Source: an uncultured Kiritimatiellota bacterium (GTDB taxonomy: Bacteria; Verrucomicrobiota; Kiritimatiellia; RFP12; DVOR01). Taken from it: 64,000 bases of DNA. The notes beneath the pieces were generated by a model that was given only the letters and a program-made list of their open reading frames with translations, did not search any database and was not told the DNA's origin. Shown here in pieces: positions 24,319 to 33,427 of the stretch. A program made the position numbers and the translations under genes. The stretch lies in NCBI GenBank assembly GCA_944391055.1, contig CALXSF010000011.1, forward strand, positions 1 through 64,000. The letters are read 5' to 3'. Within the stretch, counting starts at the first letter, position 1, and every line of letters starts with the position of its first letter.

Positions 24319-26583
24319 TCAGCGGCCCCGGGGCGGCGCGCCGAGGCGCAGGTAAAGCACGGCGCCGAGGATGAGCAGCGCGCCGACGGGCAGGGCCGCG
24401 GCGACGCGCCAGACCAGCGCCGTCCCCGCCAGGTCGGCGAGGAAGACCTTCAGCACCGTCGCGGCGAAGAGCCCGAGCCCCGCCAGCCGCGCCGGCCGGC
24501 TACCCCGCCACAGCCCGGCGGCCATGAGCCCCAGCGCGTAGAGCGCCCAGGCCACGCTGACGGCCACGCCCGCCGCCTCCCCCGGCCAAAGCCCGCCGAG
24601 GTCATGGGCGAAGCGCGTCAGCGCCACCCCGAAGACGACCCCCGCCACGGCCCGCGTGGCGGCCCGCCCCGGCGCCCACAGCCCCAACGCCCAAAGATGG
24701 GCCGCCAACACCACGACTGCCGCCGGGAGGCCCGGCCAGTCCCACCACGAATCCGGCCCGAGCGCCAGCATGAGGCCGACCGCCGCCATCCCGAGCGTCG
24801 CCGCGAACGTCACCACGAAGGCGGCCCGGCGCAGCCACGGCACCGTCGGGCGCAGCGCCAGCGGCACGAACGCGCAGAGCGCGGCGACGGCGGCGAAGGC
24901 AACGAGGCACGCGACGTCATCCGGCATCACGCACTGCCAGACGATCAGCGGCACATAGGGCAGCGCGAGCGCCCAGGCCAGCAGCGCCGCCCCCTGCCCG
25001 CGCCACGCGCCGGAAGGCGTCACGCGGAGATGGGCGTGGAGCCCCACCAGCGCCGTCCCCGCCAGGCAAAGCCCCGAGCGCGTCAGCGCCTCCACGCCCG
25101 AGAACCCCACCCCACGCCCCAACGCCACGGCCAACGCCGCGAAGAGCGCGAAGAGCCCCAGGCATTGGCCCAAGTCGACGAGCGCCCGCTCGCGCACCCG
25201 CAGCCCCAGCTCCGTCGCCGCCACGGCCAGCAGGCACCACGCCAGCGCCGTCTCCGCCACCCCCAGCGCGAAGGTCACGCCCAGCGCCGCGTCCACCAGC
25301 GCCATCAGCGTCCCGCACCACGTCGGCCCGCGCGCGCCCAGCCGCCGGGCGGCCCACGCCAGCGCGCCATGCGCCGCGAGGAGCGCCGCGGCCATCCCCG
25401 CCCCCGCGGCGTCCGGCGCGTCCGAGGCGAAGACCGCCCCCCAGAAGGCCGCGAGGTTCGCCACCTGCGCCGCGAAGAGCAGCCACGTGGCCCGCCCCTC
25501 CCGCCGCGCCAAGACCGCCGCGCCGTAGGCCACGGCCAAAAGATGGAGGATCAGGAACCACGCCTGCGAGCCCGCGCCCCACGGCGCGAGAAGCGTCACC
25601 ACCCACGCCAAGGCGAAGCCCAGCACCGCCAGCGCGTCCCACCGCCGCCACAGCGCGCCCGCGCCCACGCAGACGGCCAGCAGGCCCAGATAACCGTAGA
25701 GCATCGGCAGATTGGCCGTCTCCGCGCGCAGCAGCACGGGCGTGAGCATCCCGCCCACCGTCGCCAAGGCCGCCACCGAGGGTAGGCGCCGCCCCAGCGC
25801 GAAAAGCCCGCACCCCACCGTCAGCAGCGCCATCCCCGCGAAGCCCGCCGCCGCCGACACCAGGCCGAACATCGCGGAGGCGGCGTAGAAGGCGAAGTAG
25901 AGCGCCACCGTGCCGACGCCCGCCAACCCCTCGCCCACCAGCCGATAGCGCGTGCGCAGGAGCGCCGCGCCCCCGGCCACGAGCGCCGCCCCGGCCAGCG
26001 CCGTCAGCGCGCACCGTCCCCACGGCCCCAACACCCCCCGCGCGACGGCCCACCGCACGAAGAAGGAAAGCCCCGCCAGCACCGTCAGCACGCCCACCCG
26101 GATCAGCCAATGCGCCGCCAGGGCCGTCTCGCGCGGCGTGCCCGGCGCGGGCGCGAAACGCCCCCGCACCGACAGCCACTCCCACGCCACCGCCGTCAGG
26201 CGCCCCAGCCACGCCGCCAACGGCGACGGCTCCGGCTCCGGACGCGGAGGGGGCGGGGGCGACGGGGGCGACGGGGGTGGGGGCGTCACGATCGGGCGCG
26301 GGCGCGGAGGAGGCGGTGGCGTCACGATCGGGCGCGGGCGCGGAGGAGGCGGTGGAGGCGGCGCCGCGGGCGCGGGCCGGGGCGGCGGGGGCGCCTCCGC
26401 CGCGGGGGCGCGCCGCGCGAGACGTTCCTTGCGCGCCGCGGACAATTCCCCGCGCAGCGCGGCGAGTTCCTCGCGCAGCGCCCGCTCCACGTCAGTGAGC
26501 CTGATGACGATGAACGGCAGCGCAAGCAGCCCGATGCCGATCCCGACAAGCACCAACAAAAGCAGCAACACAAGCAACGCCAT
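24319..26583 (-). CDS. DUF2339-type polytopic membrane protein
   Basis: A 754-residue protein. An N-terminal membrane helix (LLVLLLLLVLVGIGIGLLALPF) is followed by a short coiled coil (about 30-55), a proline-rich linker (about 60-120) containing a 12-residue tandem repeat, and then about twenty hydrophobic helices. The block GGMLTPVLLRAETANLPMLYGYLGLL is the best match to the DUF2339 family. The function of that family is unknown to me. The start at 26583 is supported by a GGAGGGA site and by a promoter box 36 bases upstream. It is transcribed alone. Confidence 0.75.
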   Translation of the reverse strand: MALLVLLLLLVLVGIGIGLLALPFIVIRLTDVERALREELAALRGELSAARKERLARRAPAAEAPPPPRPAPAAPPPPPPPRPRPIVTPPPPPRPRPIVTPPPPSPPSPPPPPRPEPEPSPLAAWLGRLTAVAWEWLSVRGRFAPAPGTPRETALAAHWLIRVGVLTVLAGLSFFVRWAVARGVLGPWGRCALTALAGAALVAGGAALLRTRYRLVGEGLAGVGTVALYFAFYAASAMFGLVSAAAGFAGMALLTVGCGLFALGRRLPSVAALATVGGMLTPVLLRAETANLPMLYGYLGLLAVCVGAGALWRRWDALAVLGFALAWVVTLLAPWGAGSQAWFLILHLLAVAYGAAVLARREGRATWLLFAAQVANLAAFWGAVFASDAPDAAGAGMAAALLAAHGALAWAARRLGARGPTWCGTLMALVDAALGVTFALGVAETALAWCLLAVAATELGLRVRERALVDLGQCLGLFALFAALAVALGRGVGFSGVEALTRSGLCLAGTALVGLHAHLRVTPSGAWRGQGAALLAWALALPYVPLIVWQCVMPDDVACLVAFAAVAALCAFVPLALRPTVPWLRRAAFVVTFAATLGMAAVGLMLALGPDSWWDWPGLPAAVVVLAAHLWALGLWAPGRAATRAVAGVVFGVALTRFAHDLGGLWPGEAAGVAVSVAWALYALGLMAAGLWRGSRPARLAGLGLFAATVLKVFLADLAGTALVWRVAAALPVGALLILGAVLYLRLGAPPRGR
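26283..26354. repeat. 36-bp tandem repeat inside the DUF2339 gene
   Basis: Two head-to-tail copies (26283-26318 and 26319-26354) appear identical and encode a 12-residue Pro/Arg unit containing RPRPIVT in the linker. Being a multiple of three, copy-number change would keep the frame. Confidence 0.8.
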
Positions 26584-26618
26584 GACGCAATCCCTCCGGG
26601 GTTCCCAATGACATCCCC

Positions 26619-26624
26619 AGTCTA
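26619..26624 (-). promoter_or_regulatory. -10 box of the DUF2339 gene
   Basis: TGTGGTAGACT on the minus strand; predicted +1 is 26612, giving a 28-base leader with a ribosome site. Confidence 0.5.
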
Positions 26625-26692
26625 CCACATCCCGCACACGCAAGCAAAACGCCCCGCCGGGAGGCGGGGCGCGGGGAGGCCGGGCGGGCGGC

Positions 26693-27184
26693 TCAGAGGG
26701 CGGCCCGGAGCTGTTCGGCCCAGGCGGCGAGGCGCCCGGGGGTCTGCTCGGCCTCGTTGGTGTCGTCGAGGGCCAAGCCGACGAAGCGGCCGTCGCGGAC
26801 GGCGAGGGAGTCCTTGGCGGCGTAGCCGTCGGCGGGGACTTGGCCGACGAGGGTGGCGCCGCGCTCGACGGCCTTGTCGGCGAGGATGCCGAGGGCGTTG
26901 GCGAAGGTGTCGGCGAACCCGACGGAGTCGCCCGTGCCGAAGACGGCGACCTTGCGGCCGGTGAGGTCGACGGCGTCGAGGAGGGCGATGCCGGAGGCCC
27001 AGTCGTCCTGAAGCTCGCCGTAGCCCCAGGTGGAGCTGCCGAGGAGGAGGAGGTCGGCCTCGAAGCTGCCGGCGTCGGCGGCGGCGACGGGGATGGCCTC
27101 GGCGCCGAGGAGGGCGGCGAGCTGTTGGGCGGCGGCCTCGGTCGCGCCGGTGGTGCTGCCGTAGACGATTTTGACGGTTGCCAT
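26693..27184 (-). CDS. Short-chain flavodoxin
   Basis: A 163-residue flavodoxin. The FMN phosphate loop YGSTTGATEAAAQQLA follows strand 1, the isoalloxazine loops are in SSTWGYGELQDDW and GTGDSVGFADTF, and the C-terminal half has VGLALDDTNE. It carries single electrons in place of ferredoxin, usually under iron shortage. An AAAGGAG site precedes the ATG at 27184, which comes 3 bases after the stop of the DUF3793 gene, so the pair is one operon. Confidence 0.94.
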   Translation of the reverse strand: MATVKIVYGSTTGATEAAAQQLAALLGAEAIPVAAADAGSFEADLLLLGSSTWGYGELQDDWASGIALLDAVDLTGRKVAVFGTGDSVGFADTFANALGILADKAVERGATLVGQVPADGYAAKDSLAVRDGRFVGLALDDTNEAEQTPGRLAAWAEQLRAAL

Positions 27185-27187
27185 GTG

Positions 27188-27823
27188 TCAGGCTCCTTTC
27201 ATGATGTGTTGGGAAAGTTGCGGGAAGGGGAAGGCGGCGATGCGGCGGAAGCGCTCGGTGGGCTCGGCGACGGCGGCGCAGACCCCGGCGGCCCAAAGCT
27301 CCAGCCGCCGGTGGAAGCGCATGAGGCGGCGGGAGGGCCCCTCGGCGCCGAAGACGCGCCAGCGGTCGCCCGCGCGGGTGGTCTCGGGGGCGGCGCCAAG
27401 GAAGCCGGCGACGTCCTTGTGCGGGTAGCCAACGAAGAGGCCGACCTCGTGGGCGGGGCCGCGGCGCCAGCGGCGGGCGAGCTCCGCGAGGAGCGGGTCA
27501 AGCCCGCGCCCGACGGGCCAGCCACGGGCGCGGAGCAGCTCGGCCGCCTCGGGCCGGGCGAGGGCCTCGGCGAGGCGGGCGGGATGGAAGAAGAGGGCGA
27601 GCGCGCCCTCGCCCTCCTCCGAAAGGATGCGGTAGGGCAGGGCCAGCTGGGCGAAGACGGCGCGGACCTTGCCGCAGCCGTCGGGGCCTTGGCGGCCGCA
27701 GAGGGGCACGCGCAGCAGTTCGGCGGGCTTGGCGCCGCAGCGGACGGCCGCGGTCTTCATGGTGAGGAACGCGAGGGTCTCCTCGCGATGACGGCTGCAA
27801 ATCTCGCTCCAGACGTCCAACAT
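27188..27823 (-). CDS. DUF3793 family protein
   Basis: A 211-residue protein resembling DUF3793, small proteins found beside flavodoxin and iron genes in anaerobes. The family hallmark HEVGLFVGYPHKDVAGFLG and the following WRVFG...RFHRRLELW block are clear; the N-terminal part has cysteines in the AAVRCGAKPAELLRVPLCG stretch. The ATG at 27823 is used; a TTG three codons upstream is an alternative. The biochemical role is unknown. Its upstream region holds an AT-rich palindrome and a hairpin-forming leader, consistent with metal or redox control of the DUF3793-flavodoxin operon. Confidence 0.8.
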   Translation of the reverse strand: MLDVWSEICSRHREETLAFLTMKTAAVRCGAKPAELLRVPLCGRQGPDGCGKVRAVFAQLALPYRILSEEGEGALALFFHPARLAEALARPEAAELLRARGWPVGRGLDPLLAELARRWRRGPAHEVGLFVGYPHKDVAGFLGAAPETTRAGDRWRVFGAEGPSRRLMRFHRRLELWAAGVCAAVAEPTERFRRIAAFPFPQLSQHIMKGA

Positions 27824-27886
27824 TCTTAGCAATCCCTAATGCTTCTTCCCAAGAAAAGCGGAAGGACGACCCTTCCGTCGCTGCCA

Positions 27887-27937
27887 ATGATAGCAAAAGG
27901 CGGAAGCAAAGGGGAAGAGGAAATTAGTAATTACTAA
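27887..27937 (-). promoter_or_regulatory. Promoter and AT-rich palindrome upstream of DUF3793-flavodoxin
   Basis: The minus strand has TTTTGCTATCAT (-10 TATCAT, 27892-27887; +1 about 27880). A perfect 14-bp palindrome, TTAGTAATTACTAA (27924-27937), lies about 45-58 bases before +1. The leader contains a GGAAGG/CCTTCC dyad. The palindrome is conspicuous in this GC-rich DNA and is a candidate repressor or activator site. Confidence 0.5.
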
Positions 27938-27951
27938 GAAATCGCCCCGCC

Positions 27952-28827
27952 TCAGCGGTTGGGGGAGGCGATGGCGGGGTCCAGGAGCTGGACGGCCATG
28001 TGGCTGTCGCGGCCGCGGTTCGGAGCGGCGTAGCGCCAGAGAATGGTCTTGTTGGGGGCGATCTCGAAGGCGCCGACGTCGCCTTTGCCGTAGGCGTAGC
28101 AGCCGACGACGAGGTTGCCGTTGGGGAGGAGGTGGAGGCCGGTCATGTTGCGGATGGGGAGCCCGGAGCGCGCGCCGACGAACTCCCAGAGCAGCCTGTG
28201 GTCGGGCGACCAGAGCTGGATGCGGTCGAGGGAGGCGACGTAGAGGTTGCCGGCGGGGTCGGGCACGGCGGCGAAGGCGAGGCCGGGGACCTTCTGGCTC
28301 CACTTCTTGGCGAGGTCGGGGCCGTAGAGCTCGACGATGCCGGCGCCGGAGCGGCAGACGAGGGTGTCGCCGTTGGGGAGGCGGCGCACCATGCGGAGGG
28401 TCTGGTGGCGGTTGGCCTTGTTGAGGGGCACCTGGATGACGTTGAGCCGCTCGCCCTTGGGGGTGAGCTCGAAGACGCGCCCGGTGCTGTTCTCGCCGAT
28501 GAGGGTGTTGCCGTTGGGGAGGCGCTGGCAGGAGTAGACGCCGCCGCCGGTCTTGTCCTCCGAGACGTATTGCCAGACGCGCCGGCCGGAGGCGTCGGCC
28601 TCCCAGGCGGAGCCGTCGGCGGCGAGGATGTGGCCGTTGGGGAGGAGCCAGCCGTCGTTGTTGTTGCCGCCGCGCCAGGTCTGGGCGGTCTTGCCGTCGG
28701 GGGTGACGCGGGCATAGTAGCCGGCGCCGGCCAAAAAGAGGTCGTGCGCGGGGCGGCCGCCGGAGAACTGCGCCCACGCGGGGGCGGCCAGCAGGCAAAG
28801 GGCGGGGAGAAGGCAGAACGGTCTCAT
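27952..28827 (-). CDS. Exported beta-propeller protein (PQQ-like repeats)
   Basis: A 291-residue protein with a signal peptide (MRPFCLLPALCLLAAPAWAQ). At least four LPNGxxL blades (LLPNGHILAADG, RLPNGNTLIGE, RLPNGDTLVC, LLPNGNLVVG) spaced about 45-50 residues apart predict a beta-propeller of the PQQ/arylsulfotransferase-like type. No catalytic residue set is evident, so a binding or scaffold role is as likely as an enzyme. A GAAAGGAAT site precedes the ATG at 28827. It is the last gene of the HAD-membrane protein-propeller operon. Confidence 0.8.
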   Translation of the reverse strand: MRPFCLLPALCLLAAPAWAQFSGGRPAHDLFLAGAGYYARVTPDGKTAQTWRGGNNNDGWLLPNGHILAADGSAWEADASGRRVWQYVSEDKTGGGVYSCQRLPNGNTLIGENSTGRVFELTPKGERLNVIQVPLNKANRHQTLRMVRRLPNGDTLVCRSGAGIVELYGPDLAKKWSQKVPGLAFAAVPDPAGNLYVASLDRIQLWSPDHRLLWEFVGARSGLPIRNMTGLHLLPNGNLVVGCYAYGKGDVGAFEIAPNKTILWRYAAPNRGRDSHMAVQLLDPAIASPNR

Positions 28828-28843
28828 GGCATTCCTTTCGCGA

Positions 28844-30652
28844 TCAGGGGACGAACGAGGCATAGAACCAATACGTGCCGCGGAAGCGCCGGAGGAAGGC
28901 CTCGTCCCCAGGGTCCGCCTTCGGCGCCACGCGCAGGAAATCCTGGAAGGCCTGCGGCACGCCCGGCGAGAAGAGGTCGGCCGTCAGCCGGGGCTGCTTC
29001 TCGGGCGGCAGGGTCGAGGCCGCCGAGAGCAACGCCTGCTGGAAGGCGCGCGGCAGGGGACGCTGCGGCCAGACGCGGCAGATCACCGCGAAGTTCTCGT
29101 TGAAGGGGTTGATGTCCTTGCGCAGGAGCGACGCGCAGAGATAGAGCGCCACCATCTCGCGGTTGCCGTTCTGGAGCACGGCGTAGCGGTTGTAGATGCC
29201 CGGCTCCAGGCGCTTGTCGCCCTCGAAGGTCGGGCCGCCGGGGTCGACGCACAGGCGCGCGTGCAGCTCCGCCACGCGGCGCAGCTCCGCGTCGGGCTGG
29301 GCCTTCCCGTCGGCCACCGCCAGGAGCCACGCCGCCTCCCGGCCATGGAAAGGCGTCCGCGCCAACTGGCGGGCGTAGCGGCGCGCCAAATCGTTCTCGC
29401 CGGTCACCAAGGCCACGCGCGCCAGCAACGCGAGCTTGTCGGGCGACCACCCGCGGTTCACCACCGCCTCGTAGCACCACCGCCGCGCCATCTGCACGAT
29501 GCCGTAACTGTAAAGCAGCCGCCAGCCATCCAGGCTCATCGTCTCGATCGTGCTGGTCTCGTGCGACACCCGCCACGGATAATCGAAGAGCCGCTCCTCC
29601 AACTGCCCCGCGCGCCACAGCGCATGGATCGTCTGCGCCGCCAGCATCCGGTGGCTCGCCGCCCGCTCCGGCGACAGCGACAGCACCCGCCCCGTCTCCC
29701 CGCGCACCAACGCCCGCTCGCACCGCAGCAGATCCAACAGCGGGTGCGGCGCGTCCGCCCCGAACCCGACCGCCGCCGCGAAGACCGCCGCGGGCGCCCA
29801 CGCCGCCAAGCGCAGCCGCGCCAGACGCCGCGGCAGGCGCAACGGCCACTGCGCGGCCGCCGCCAACGCCCAAACCCCCGCCGCCGTCGCGTTCCACACC
29901 GACGCCCCCTGCTCGTTCAGGAAAGGCGCGTTCGCCAGCAACAGCGGCCCCCAGGCCGGATCCGACGCGCCCGCCGCCCTCCAAAGCACCGGCCACGCCG
30001 CCGCCACCGCCGCCAACGCGCCCCGCGCCCACCACCGCACCCCCGGCGCCGCCGCGCCCAACAGCGCCCCCATCAGCGCCGGCGACCCGCACGCCGGGTA
30101 CAGCGCCGCCGCCAAGACCGCCCCCCACGCCCCCCAACGCCGCGCCGCGCCCGCCACCGCCAAGGCCGCCCCCCACCCCAGCAGCCACACCCACGGGAAG
30201 GCCGCGTCCACGAAGATCCACACGCTCACCCCGCAATACGCCACCGCCCACGCCGTCGCCGCCCAAGGGAGCCCCGCCCCCCACGCCGGCAGCCGCCCCC
30301 ACGCCCGCGCCAACGCCGTCACCCCAGCCCCCAACGCCGCGAAGGCCAGCCACCCCAGCCAAGGCACCGCCCACAACGCCCCCAGCCACGACGCGCACCA
30401 ATGCAGCGCGCCCCCCGGCAAAGGCCGGGCGGCCTCCTCCGCGAACCCCGCCCAATCGGCCAGCGACAGGCACCGCCACCCCAATTTGCACAGCAGCGGC
30501 CACACCGCCGCCGAGACCGCCAGCGCCAACGCCGCCAGCGACCACGGCGCCAACCGCGCCAGCGCCCCCCACCCCCTCCACGGCGCGCGCGCCGCCGGGG
30601 CCGCGGCGGGCGCGCCCTGCGTCTTCGGCGAGCGTGCGCGGCGGCGGCTCAT
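28844..30652 (-). CDS. Large membrane protein, possibly DUF6057-like
   Basis: A 602-residue protein. The first half has about ten Ala/Trp-rich membrane helices after a basic N-terminus (MSRRRARSPKTQ). The second half is soluble, helical and TPR-like, with the distinctive block HETSTIETMSLDGWRLLYSY and later FNENFAVICRVWPQ. I believe this resembles DUF6057 proteins of Bacteroidota-type genomes, but this is from memory. Its ATG overlaps the HAD stop (ATGA) and its stop lies 16 bases before the propeller gene. It could be an envelope assembly or polysaccharide-related protein; no catalytic motif is visible. Confidence 0.65.
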   Translation of the reverse strand: MSRRRARSPKTQGAPAAAPAARAPWRGWGALARLAPWSLAALALAVSAAVWPLLCKLGWRCLSLADWAGFAEEAARPLPGGALHWCASWLGALWAVPWLGWLAFAALGAGVTALARAWGRLPAWGAGLPWAATAWAVAYCGVSVWIFVDAAFPWVWLLGWGAALAVAGAARRWGAWGAVLAAALYPACGSPALMGALLGAAAPGVRWWARGALAAVAAAWPVLWRAAGASDPAWGPLLLANAPFLNEQGASVWNATAAGVWALAAAAQWPLRLPRRLARLRLAAWAPAAVFAAAVGFGADAPHPLLDLLRCERALVRGETGRVLSLSPERAASHRMLAAQTIHALWRAGQLEERLFDYPWRVSHETSTIETMSLDGWRLLYSYGIVQMARRWCYEAVVNRGWSPDKLALLARVALVTGENDLARRYARQLARTPFHGREAAWLLAVADGKAQPDAELRRVAELHARLCVDPGGPTFEGDKRLEPGIYNRYAVLQNGNREMVALYLCASLLRKDINPFNENFAVICRVWPQRPLPRAFQQALLSAASTLPPEKQPRLTADLFSPGVPQAFQDFLRVAPKADPGDEAFLRRFRGTYWFYASFVP

Positions 30653-31260
30653 CGGCACGCTTCCAGATCCGCCCGCGCCGCCGCCACCGACGTGAAACGC
30701 GCGGCCTGCCAGCCGCACGCCCGCGCCGCGTCCACGTTCGCCTGCGTGTCGTCCAGGAAGAAGAGCCGCCCGGGCGGCAGGCCCAGGCGCGCGGCCATCA
30801 GCGCGTAGATCGCCGGGTCCGGCTTCACCATCCGCTCCAGGCCCGAGACCACCTCCGCGTCCGCCAGCGCCCGGAAGGCCCCCGCGCAGCGGTCGAACCA
30901 CGGCAGGAAGGCGCTGGGCATATTCGTCAGGATGCCGATCCGGAAGCCCTCGGCCTTCAGCTCCCGCGCCCACGCCAAAGTCTCCGGGTTCGGCACCGCC
31001 CAGGAATCGAAGTCAAGCCGCCCCAAAGTCTCCGCCAGGCCGGGCGCGAGCGTCTCGCCCCGCTCCGCCGCGATCAGGCGGTAGAGCGCCTCCACCGAGA
31101 TGTCGTCCGCGTCCATCCGCCGGCGATGGCGCGCCCAGCCGGCCAGGACGTCCTCGCGCGTCCAGCCCGTCAACCGCCCCACCTCCGGGAAGAAGCGCGC
31201 GTCCTGCGCCCGCGAGATCACCCCGCCGAAGTCAAAGACAATGCCGTCGATTCGTTTCAT
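30649..31260 (-). CDS. HAD-family phosphatase
   Basis: A 203-residue HAD hydrolase. Motif I is FDFGGVISR, motif II is LTNMP, motif III the lysine in MVKPDPAIY, and motif IV FFLDDTQANVDAA. The cap is the small helical type seen in YihX-like sugar-phosphate phosphatases. The start ATG at 31260 equals the predicted +1 of the TAGACT box at 31272-31267, so it is probably leaderless. It heads an operon with the membrane protein (ATGA overlap) and the propeller protein. Confidence 0.88.
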   Translation of the reverse strand: MKRIDGIVFDFGGVISRAQDARFFPEVGRLTGWTREDVLAGWARHRRRMDADDISVEALYRLIAAERGETLAPGLAETLGRLDFDSWAVPNPETLAWARELKAEGFRIGILTNMPSAFLPWFDRCAGAFRALADAEVVSGLERMVKPDPAIYALMAARLGLPPGRLFFLDDTQANVDAARACGWQAARFTSVAAARADLEACR

Positions 31261-31266
31261 GCCGCT

Positions 31267-31277
31267 AGTCTAGCACA
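31267..31277 (-). promoter_or_regulatory. Extended -10 box of the HAD operon, leaderless start
   Basis: The minus strand reads TGTGCTAGACT (31277-31267); predicted +1 is 31260, the A of the ATG. Confidence 0.55.
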
Positions 31278-31279
31278 TT

Positions 31280-31311
31280 CCCCGCCGCCCCGCGCCGGGC
31301 GCGCGGCGGGG
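31280..31311 (-). terminator. GC hairpin after the S9 peptidase gene
   Basis: CCCCGCCGC (31280-31288) pairs with GCGGCGGGG (31303-31311). It ends 2 bases from the peptidase stop codon and lies just upstream of the HAD promoter box. It lacks a T-run. Confidence 0.4.
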
Positions 31312-31312
31312 C

Positions 31313-33427
31313 TCAGGGCGCGGCGGCGGCGCGCTCCGGCCACGGGGGCGGGGTCTGGCCGAGGAGGGCGCGGACGAAGAAGTCCTTCATCTTGCGCTCG
31401 ACGAAGGGGCCGGAGATGGCGTGGCCGGTGTTGGGGAGGAAGAGCTGCTCGAAGTCCTTGCCGGCCTGGATGAGGGCGTGGGCCACCTGGAGGGAGGTGG
31501 CGGGGTCGACGTTGTCGTCGTCCTCGCCGTTGATGAGGAAGAGCCTGCCCTTGAGGCGGTGGGCGTTGGCGACGTTGGAGTTCTCGGCGTACCAGGGGCC
31601 GAGGGGCCAGCCCATGAACTGCTCGTTCCACCACAGCTTGTCCACGCGGTTGTCGTGGCAGCCGCAGAGGGCGATGGCGGCCTTGTAGAAGTCGTTGTGC
31701 CAGAGGAGCGCGGCCATGGCGTTCTGGCCGCCGGCGGACCATCCGAAGATCCCCACGCGCGAGAGGTCGAGCCACGGGCGCTCCTTGGCGGCGGCCTTCA
31801 TCCAGAGGATGCGGTCGGGGAAGCCGGCGTCGCGGAGGTTGCGCCAGCAGACGTCGTGGAAGGCCTTGGAGCGGCCGGCGGTGCCCATGCCGTCGATCTT
31901 CACCACCACGAAGCCGAGCGCGGCGAAGATGTCGGAGAAGTAATCGACGGGCAGGAAGGCGGCGGGGAAGCGGTAGCCGTGGGGGCCGGCGTAGATCTGC
32001 TCGAGGACGGGGTACTTCCGCGCGGGGTCGAAGTTCGGCGGCAGGCGGAGGACGCCCCAGATGTCGGTCTCGCCGTCGCGCCCCTTGGCATGGAAGACCT
32101 GGGGCATCTGCCAGCCGGAGGCCTGGAGGTCGGCCACGTCCTGCCGCTGCAGCTCGGCGACGACCGCGCCGTCGGCCCCGCGCCGCAGGAGGGCGACGTT
32201 CGGGCGGTCGGCGCGCGAGGCGTTGTCCACGAAGACGGCCCCGTCGGGCGAGAAGGCCACGTCATGGTGGGCGTCCTCGGGCGTCAGGTCGCGCCAGCCC
32301 GAGCCGTCGAGCGCGGCGACGCAGAGATGGAGCTGATAGGGGCACTCCCCGGGGTTGACGCCGCCGGCGGTGAACCAGACCCTGCCCGACGCCTCGTCCA
32401 CGCGCACGATTTCATGGACCACGAAGCGGCCCTGCGTCAGCGGCACGGCCCGCCCGTCGTCCCAGAAGCGCCACAGCTGCCGCCAGCCGGTGCGCTCGCT
32501 CACCCACAGCGTCGAGCGGCCGTCGGCCAGGTCGCGCCGCTGGCGGAGGGTGTAGGGCACGAAGGTCTCGGCGCGCTCCTCCACGCGCGCCCGGCGCACG
32601 CCGTCGGCAAAGACCTCCCAGACGGCGAAGGCGCCGAAGCCGCGTTGCGTCCATTCGAAGGTGAAGGCCTTGGAATCCGGCCGCCACGCCGGCGCCGAGA
32701 GGAACCACTGCGTCTCCAGCCCCGTGAGGTCCAGCGGGATGGGGCGGCGGTTGGGGATGTCGATCAGCGCCGGCAGCCGCACCGTCACCGCGTCCCCGGG
32801 CCGCGCGTAATCCACCTGGCGCTCCCTCGGGCGCACGGAGCCCTCGGGCGCGGAGGTGCGCAGCGCCAGGCGCGGCTCCGCCGCCGGGCGCACGCGGTTC
32901 GCCGCCACCCGCGTGCCGTCGGGCGACCAGCGGACGGAGGCGGCCTCGTAGGGAACCGCCGGGTTCCCGTCATAGGTCAGCTGGGCCGCCGCCGGCGCGT
33001 CCTTGCGCGTCTCCTCCAGCCACAGGTTGCCGTCGCGCACGGAGAGACGCAGGCGGCCGTCCGGCGAGAGCAGGTTGTCCGGCCGCGCGGCCTCCTTTTT
33101 CTCCTCGGGCTTGGCCAGCAGCGCGTCGGCCAGCGCGGGGGCGTCGGCCCGGGCCGCCTCGGCCAAGGCCTTTTTGTCCTTGGCCTCCCACATCCGCCCA
33201 TCCGCCGCGCGCACCAGGCGCAGGCGCTCCCCCTCGCGCGTCGCCGTCCGATGCCAGAACCCGAGGCCGCCGCACAGCCACTGCGGCTTGACCGGCCCCA
33301 GATAGGTCTGCTTCCACCAATCCATGACCTTGCCCGAGCGCGCGTAATCCTCCGCCGTCGGCGCGATCTGCGCCCACGCCCCCGCGGCGGCGCACGCCAC
33401 CGCCAACATCAAAACCGCAATCCTCAT
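31313..33427 (-). CDS. Exported S9 (DPP IV-like) serine peptidase
   Basis: A 704-residue prolyl-oligopeptidase-family protein with a signal peptide (MRIAVLMLAVACAAAGAWAQ). Residues about 90-430 form the WD40-like DPP IV beta-propeller (RLSVRDGNLWL, SPDGTRVAANRV, DVAFSPDGAVFVD). The alpha/beta-hydrolase domain has the nucleophile in GWSAGGQNA (about 564), the Asp in NGEDDDNVDP (about 637) and the His in TGHAISG (about 667). It would trim peptides outside the cytoplasm. A promoter-like TGTTACTGT (33454-33449 hexamer) and an AAAGGAG site lie upstream of the ATG at 33427. Confidence 0.92.
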   Translation of the reverse strand: MRIAVLMLAVACAAAGAWAQIAPTAEDYARSGKVMDWWKQTYLGPVKPQWLCGGLGFWHRTATREGERLRLVRAADGRMWEAKDKKALAEAARADAPALADALLAKPEEKKEAARPDNLLSPDGRLRLSVRDGNLWLEETRKDAPAAAQLTYDGNPAVPYEAASVRWSPDGTRVAANRVRPAAEPRLALRTSAPEGSVRPRERQVDYARPGDAVTVRLPALIDIPNRRPIPLDLTGLETQWFLSAPAWRPDSKAFTFEWTQRGFGAFAVWEVFADGVRRARVEERAETFVPYTLRQRRDLADGRSTLWVSERTGWRQLWRFWDDGRAVPLTQGRFVVHEIVRVDEASGRVWFTAGGVNPGECPYQLHLCVAALDGSGWRDLTPEDAHHDVAFSPDGAVFVDNASRADRPNVALLRRGADGAVVAELQRQDVADLQASGWQMPQVFHAKGRDGETDIWGVLRLPPNFDPARKYPVLEQIYAGPHGYRFPAAFLPVDYFSDIFAALGFVVVKIDGMGTAGRSKAFHDVCWRNLRDAGFPDRILWMKAAAKERPWLDLSRVGIFGWSAGGQNAMAALLWHNDFYKAAIALCGCHDNRVDKLWWNEQFMGWPLGPWYAENSNVANAHRLKGRLFLINGEDDDNVDPATSLQVAHALIQAGKDFEQLFLPNTGHAISGPFVERKMKDFFVRALLGQTPPPWPERAAAAP

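Noticed and set aside
26221-26400. CRISPR-like or satellite repeat from the GC-rich repeats
   Set aside because: Only two in-frame 36-bp copies encoding a Pro/Arg linker; no spacers.
27924-27937. Phage or element attachment core
   Set aside because: A single palindrome with no second copy, no integrase gene and no nearby tRNA; a regulatory site is simpler.
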